Source: Granulicella rosea
Lineage (GTDB): Bacteria > Acidobacteriota > Terriglobia > Terriglobales > Acidobacteriaceae
NCBI RefSeq assembly: GCF_900188085.1
Contig: NZ_FZOU01000003.1
Span: 496,001-560,000, forward strand
Reading direction: 5' to 3'
DNA length: 64,000 nt
This document shows positions 61,765 through 64,000 of this stretch, one piece after another (position 1 is the stretch's first letter; each line of letters opens with the position of its first letter). The position numbers and the translations under genes are program-made. Below the pieces are notes generated by a model. That model searched no databases and was not told where the DNA came from. It saw nothing but the letters and a program-made list of their open reading frames with translations.

Positions 61765-62883
61765 TCAACCCGAAACGACAATTCGAGCGGATGATTCAGC
61801 GGACTTTGACGGAGGTCTCTTAACCGGAGGATTCTTCACTAATGACTCCAAAGCGTCGCGTTTCGCCTCCATCCGAATGTGGCTGTAGTGCTTGAGCATG
61901 TTGCGTGAGACGTGTCCCGCAATATCCATGATTGTCTGCTCACCAGCACCGCTTTCTGCAAGATCGGTGATGAGCGTATGACGGTGATCGTGCCAGCGCC
62001 CCGTCACTTTGGAGTTCCGTCGCACCGTATCCCAAGCTGTCTTGAGCGTCGTCACGGGTCGCGTTGGGTCGCTCGGCCTGGGCTTGCCGAAAGGGAAGAG
62101 ATACCATTCGGGTCGAATCTCTGAGAACACGGCCTCGTACCATTCAGCGTATTCAGCCAAAGTCTCGGAGAGTGCCGAGTTTAGCGGAATGGTTCTCCCT
62201 TCGCCGGCCTCTGTCTTGCTCTTCCCGACCGTAAGGTAGCCCTTCTTAAGGTCTACCTGCGCCCATGTAAGCTGCTTTAGCTCTGCATCGCGGATACCCG
62301 CGTTCAGAGCCAGCATGATCGCCGGGTAGATATGTGGCGACTTGGACTTCTTGGCTTCAACCAGCATTCTATCTTTTTCGTCCGTGCTGTATGCCTTACC
62401 GATGGGTTTGCCCACCTTCAACTTGAGCAGGTTGCGCTTGCGAAGACGAATTCGCAGCAAGTCGCCAGGATCGCCCATAAGACGCAAGAGGAAGCCGACC
62501 TCATCGTTGACAGTCTTTGGAGCCGCACCACCCGCCAGACGCTCATTTTGATACGAGGTGACGACCGCTTCGTTGCAGTCGATAAACATCCGGCTCCCGA
62601 TGACTCGGCGAATGTGTCCGACTGCATAGGCGGCGAAGGTTGCAGATTGAGGGTGCCGCAGCTTGTAGGCGACAAGGTATTCGTCGGCCAAATCGCTGAT
62701 CGTGCGAATGCGTTCCTGACGCGTGTCAGTGATATTGTTGAAGCCCTGTTCAAGTTCGCGCTTACGATTCTGTTCCGCAGTTTTGGCGAGAGTCTTTGAA
62801 TGGCTCTTCGTTGACTCCCGGATTCGTCTCCCGGCGAAATAGAACTCGTACCACCAAACATCACCACGAAGAAACAGTGCCAT
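61765..62883 (-). CDS. tyrosine recombinase (phage-type integrase)
   Basis: A 372-residue site-specific recombinase. The N-terminal arm-binding region (W-W-Y-E-F-Y-F-A-G-R-R-I-R-E-S-T, about 10-25) is followed by a core-binding domain and the catalytic domain with all residues: R198 (G-I-R-D-A-E-L), Lys in K-S-K-T-E-A-G, H298-x2-R301 (W-H-D-H-R-H-T), H324 (G-H-V-S) and the nucleophile Y333 (K-H-Y-S-H). It should cut and join at the tRNA-Asn attachment site. It begins 13 bases after the stop of the AlpA-like gene. Confidence 0.95.
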   Translation of the reverse strand: MALFLRGDVWWYEFYFAGRRIRESTKSHSKTLAKTAEQNRKRELEQGFNNITDTRQERIRTISDLADEYLVAYKLRHPQSATFAAYAVGHIRRVIGSRMFIDCNEAVVTSYQNERLAGGAAPKTVNDEVGFLLRLMGDPGDLLRIRLRKRNLLKLKVGKPIGKAYSTDEKDRMLVEAKKSKSPHIYPAIMLALNAGIRDAELKQLTWAQVDLKKGYLTVGKSKTEAGEGRTIPLNSALSETLAEYAEWYEAVFSEIRPEWYLFPFGKPRPSDPTRPVTTLKTAWDTVRRNSKVTGRWHDHRHTLITDLAESGAGEQTIMDIAGHVSRNMLKHYSHIRMEAKRDALESLVKNPPVKRPPSKSAESSARIVVSG

Positions 62884-62896
62884 GGACGGGGCCCTC

Positions 62897-63145
62897 TTAT
62901 GCTGTCTTGCGGACGCCCCCGTGTGAACTTTGCGCCTTGGAAGGCGGAATCCTTCCGAGCTCGCGTGTTCCGCCGGAAGGTTGTGACTCCATCCACTGAC
63001 TTAAATCGTACTCCCCATAACGCACCAACGTACCTAGCTTGCGAAACTTTGGTCCCCGGCTCTCCAACCTCCAGCGGCGCAGTGTTCCAAGGCTAATGTG
63101 AAGCCGCTCCGAGATGTCCTGTTCTGTCAGAAAGTCGTTGTCCAT
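62897..63145 (-). CDS. AlpA/excisionase-like helix-turn-helix protein
   Basis: An 82-residue DNA-binding protein with a MerR/AlpA-type wing-helix start (F-L-T-E-Q-D-I-S-E-R-L-H-I-S-L-G-T-L-R-R-W-R). Such small proteins direct integrase expression or excision. It lies directly upstream of the integrase gene and in the same direction, so the two share a transcript. The tail from about 60 is Ser/Gly/Arg-rich. Confidence 0.87.
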   Translation of the reverse strand: MDNDFLTEQDISERLHISLGTLRRWRLESRGPKFRKLGTLVRYGEYDLSQWMESQPSGGTRELGRIPPSKAQSSHGGVRKTA

Positions 63146-63218
63146 TGATGGTTCACCGCGTTGGATTTTCGTCCTTCCACAGCGTGGCCGTAATCCGGCT
63201 CCGCGTCCAATACTTTCT

Positions 63219-63258
63219 GACTATGGCCGTTTCTCGACAGTCATAGTCTTTGACTATG
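63219..63258. promoter_or_regulatory. GACTATG repeats, possible operator
   Basis: GACTATG occurs at 63219-63225 and 63252-63258, and its inverse CATAGTC at 63242-63248. The last two form a tight palindrome CATAGTC-TTT-GACTATG. It lies in the 269-base gap between the divergent AlpA-like and LysR genes, where an operator for either would be expected. The rest of that gap shows no gene. Confidence 0.5.
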
Positions 63259-63414
63259 GCCTCAGTTCTGAGCTTTTGGGATCGCCTTCTACCTCCAGCG
63301 TGTTGACTTTGCAGGTACCCAGGCCGACAATTGCATAACGTTGGGCTTGACTTGTGGCCGCACTGAGTGGATCGACACAGAGCATGAACGGTCACAGGAA
63401 AGCGGGCCCCGTAT

Positions 63415-64000
63415 ATGTCAGACCTCGTAGAGTTCAAGAAACTCAAGAACCTCATTGCGGTCGCAGAAGCAGGAAACATCAGCGTTGCCGCGAAGCGCCT
63501 CTACCTATCGCAACCCTCTCTCAGCATTCAGATCAAAGACCTTGAAGACGTGTTGCAGGTTCCACTCCTGGTGCGCGATCACAAGGGCGTTCGCGCGACT
63601 CCTGCCGCGGAGATAATGATTACAGGTGGTCGTGAACTACTGAGGATGCGCGACGCGCTGATTGCCACGGCTCGCGCGTTACATCGCGTGACGTTTGTGC
63701 CGATGCGCTTGGGCTTCTCTTCCTTCGTAGACCATGCGCTGTACGAGATGGTTTGCTCCATCCACACATCGCTCTTTCCGTCGTGCGAGATCAAGCCGAA
63801 GAGTGGCGATCCTGTAGACCTCTTGCTCATGCTTGAAAGAGGGGAGATTGACGCTGCATTGGTGACGCTTCCCGCTAGTGGCGCGGGACTCAAGGCATAT
63901 CCCTTTACGCAGAGTCGCCTCGTAGTGTGCATGAAATCCAACGATCCGTTAGCAAAGCTAAAGGAGATAACCCCGGCAGACCTTGGCTCGAAACTTACGA
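63415..64000 (+). CDS. LysR-family transcriptional regulator, 3' end outside window
   Basis: The first 195 codons of a LysR regulator. N-terminal winged helix: F-K-K-L-K-N-L-I-A-V-A-E-A-G-N-I-S-V-A-A-K-R-L-Y-L-S-Q-P-S-L-S-I-Q-I-K-D-L-E, then the start of the ligand-binding domain (R-L-G-F-S-S-F-V, P-V-D-L-L-L-M-L-E-R-G-E-I-D-A-A-L-V). No effector can be named. It may be cargo of the element or host DNA beyond it; the window ends before this can be told. Confidence 0.92.
   Translation, partial: MSDLVEFKKLKNLIAVAEAGNISVAAKRLYLSQPSLSIQIKDLEDVLQVPLLVRDHKGVRATPAAEIMITGGRELLRMRDALIATARALHRVTFVPMRLGFSSFVDHALYEMVCSIHTSLFPSCEIKPKSGDPVDLLLMLERGEIDAALVTLPASGAGLKAYPFTQSRLVVCMKSNDPLAKLKEITPADLGSKLT

Larger units (their letters stand above)
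59775..64000. mobile_element. tRNA-Asn-associated integrative element, one end only
   Basis: Directly after the tRNA gene come short direct repeats, a lower-GC gene, a tyrosine recombinase, an AlpA-type DNA-binding protein and a LysR regulator. Base composition is visibly less GC-rich than in the genes before 59.7 kb. The far end and the second copy of the tRNA 3' end are outside the window, so the right boundary is unknown and the LysR gene may be host DNA. Confidence 0.6.

Overview
This window looks like chromosomal DNA of a GC-rich, diderm, soil-type acidobacterium (Granulicella/Terriglobus/Edaphobacter-like). That is an inference from gene content: a hopanoid cluster (shc, hpnH, hpnA, hpnG), DUF1800/DUF1501 secreted protein pairs, a complete Tol-Pal set, a fused E1 alpha-beta 2-oxoacid dehydrogenase, very GC-rich coding sequence, and short hairpin repeats reading roughly GCAGATTCCC-loop-GGGAATGACAAA between genes. 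No rRNA or phylogenetic marker was compared, so the genus is not fixed.

Layout. 1-10.8 kb: an MscS channel fragment, a secreted small protein, a subtilisin-like protease, the fused E1 enzyme, the DUF1800-DUF1501 pair, a DoxX protein and a membrane-anchored hydrolase. 10.8-17.9 kb: a Rieske ferredoxin, a 38-aa His/Arg peptide, carA-carB, a small membrane protein and a DapA-family protein without its catalytic residues. 18-23.5 kb: tolQ-tolR-tolA/tonB-tolB-pal-cpoB on the minus strand. 23.6-27 kb: two paralogous secreted proteins and recN, rearranged by a tandem duplication that left a second recN 5' end, followed by a metallothionein. 27.1-34.8 kb: ispH, shc, hpnH, an unknown gene, hpnA, hpnG and a zinc alcohol dehydrogenase. 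34.9-39.4 kb: a PDZ-PAS-GAF histidine kinase with its sigma-54 activator. 39.6-59.6 kb: mostly housekeeping genes (an ArgD-like aminotransferase, hydrolases, an M20 peptidase, dnaE, accA, pyrF, thiD, thiS) mixed with unknowns, a degenerate CPBP protein, a Cys-less amidinotransferase-fold protein, a second DUF1800 protein and a CAP-domain protein.

59.7-64 kb is different: tRNA-Asn(GTT) is followed by a less GC-rich block with short direct repeats, a protein combining a HEPN-type R-N-x3-H motif with C-terminal TPR-like helices, a tyrosine recombinase, an AlpA-like DNA-binding protein and a LysR regulator cut by the window end. This reads as one end of an integrative element at the tRNA gene. 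The HEPN/TPR gene is the best candidate here for an undescribed (perhaps defence-type) function.

Several genes carry a -10-like TANNNT box starting 12-13 nt before the start codon, two of them with a matching -35, which suggests that leaderless transcripts are common in this organism.
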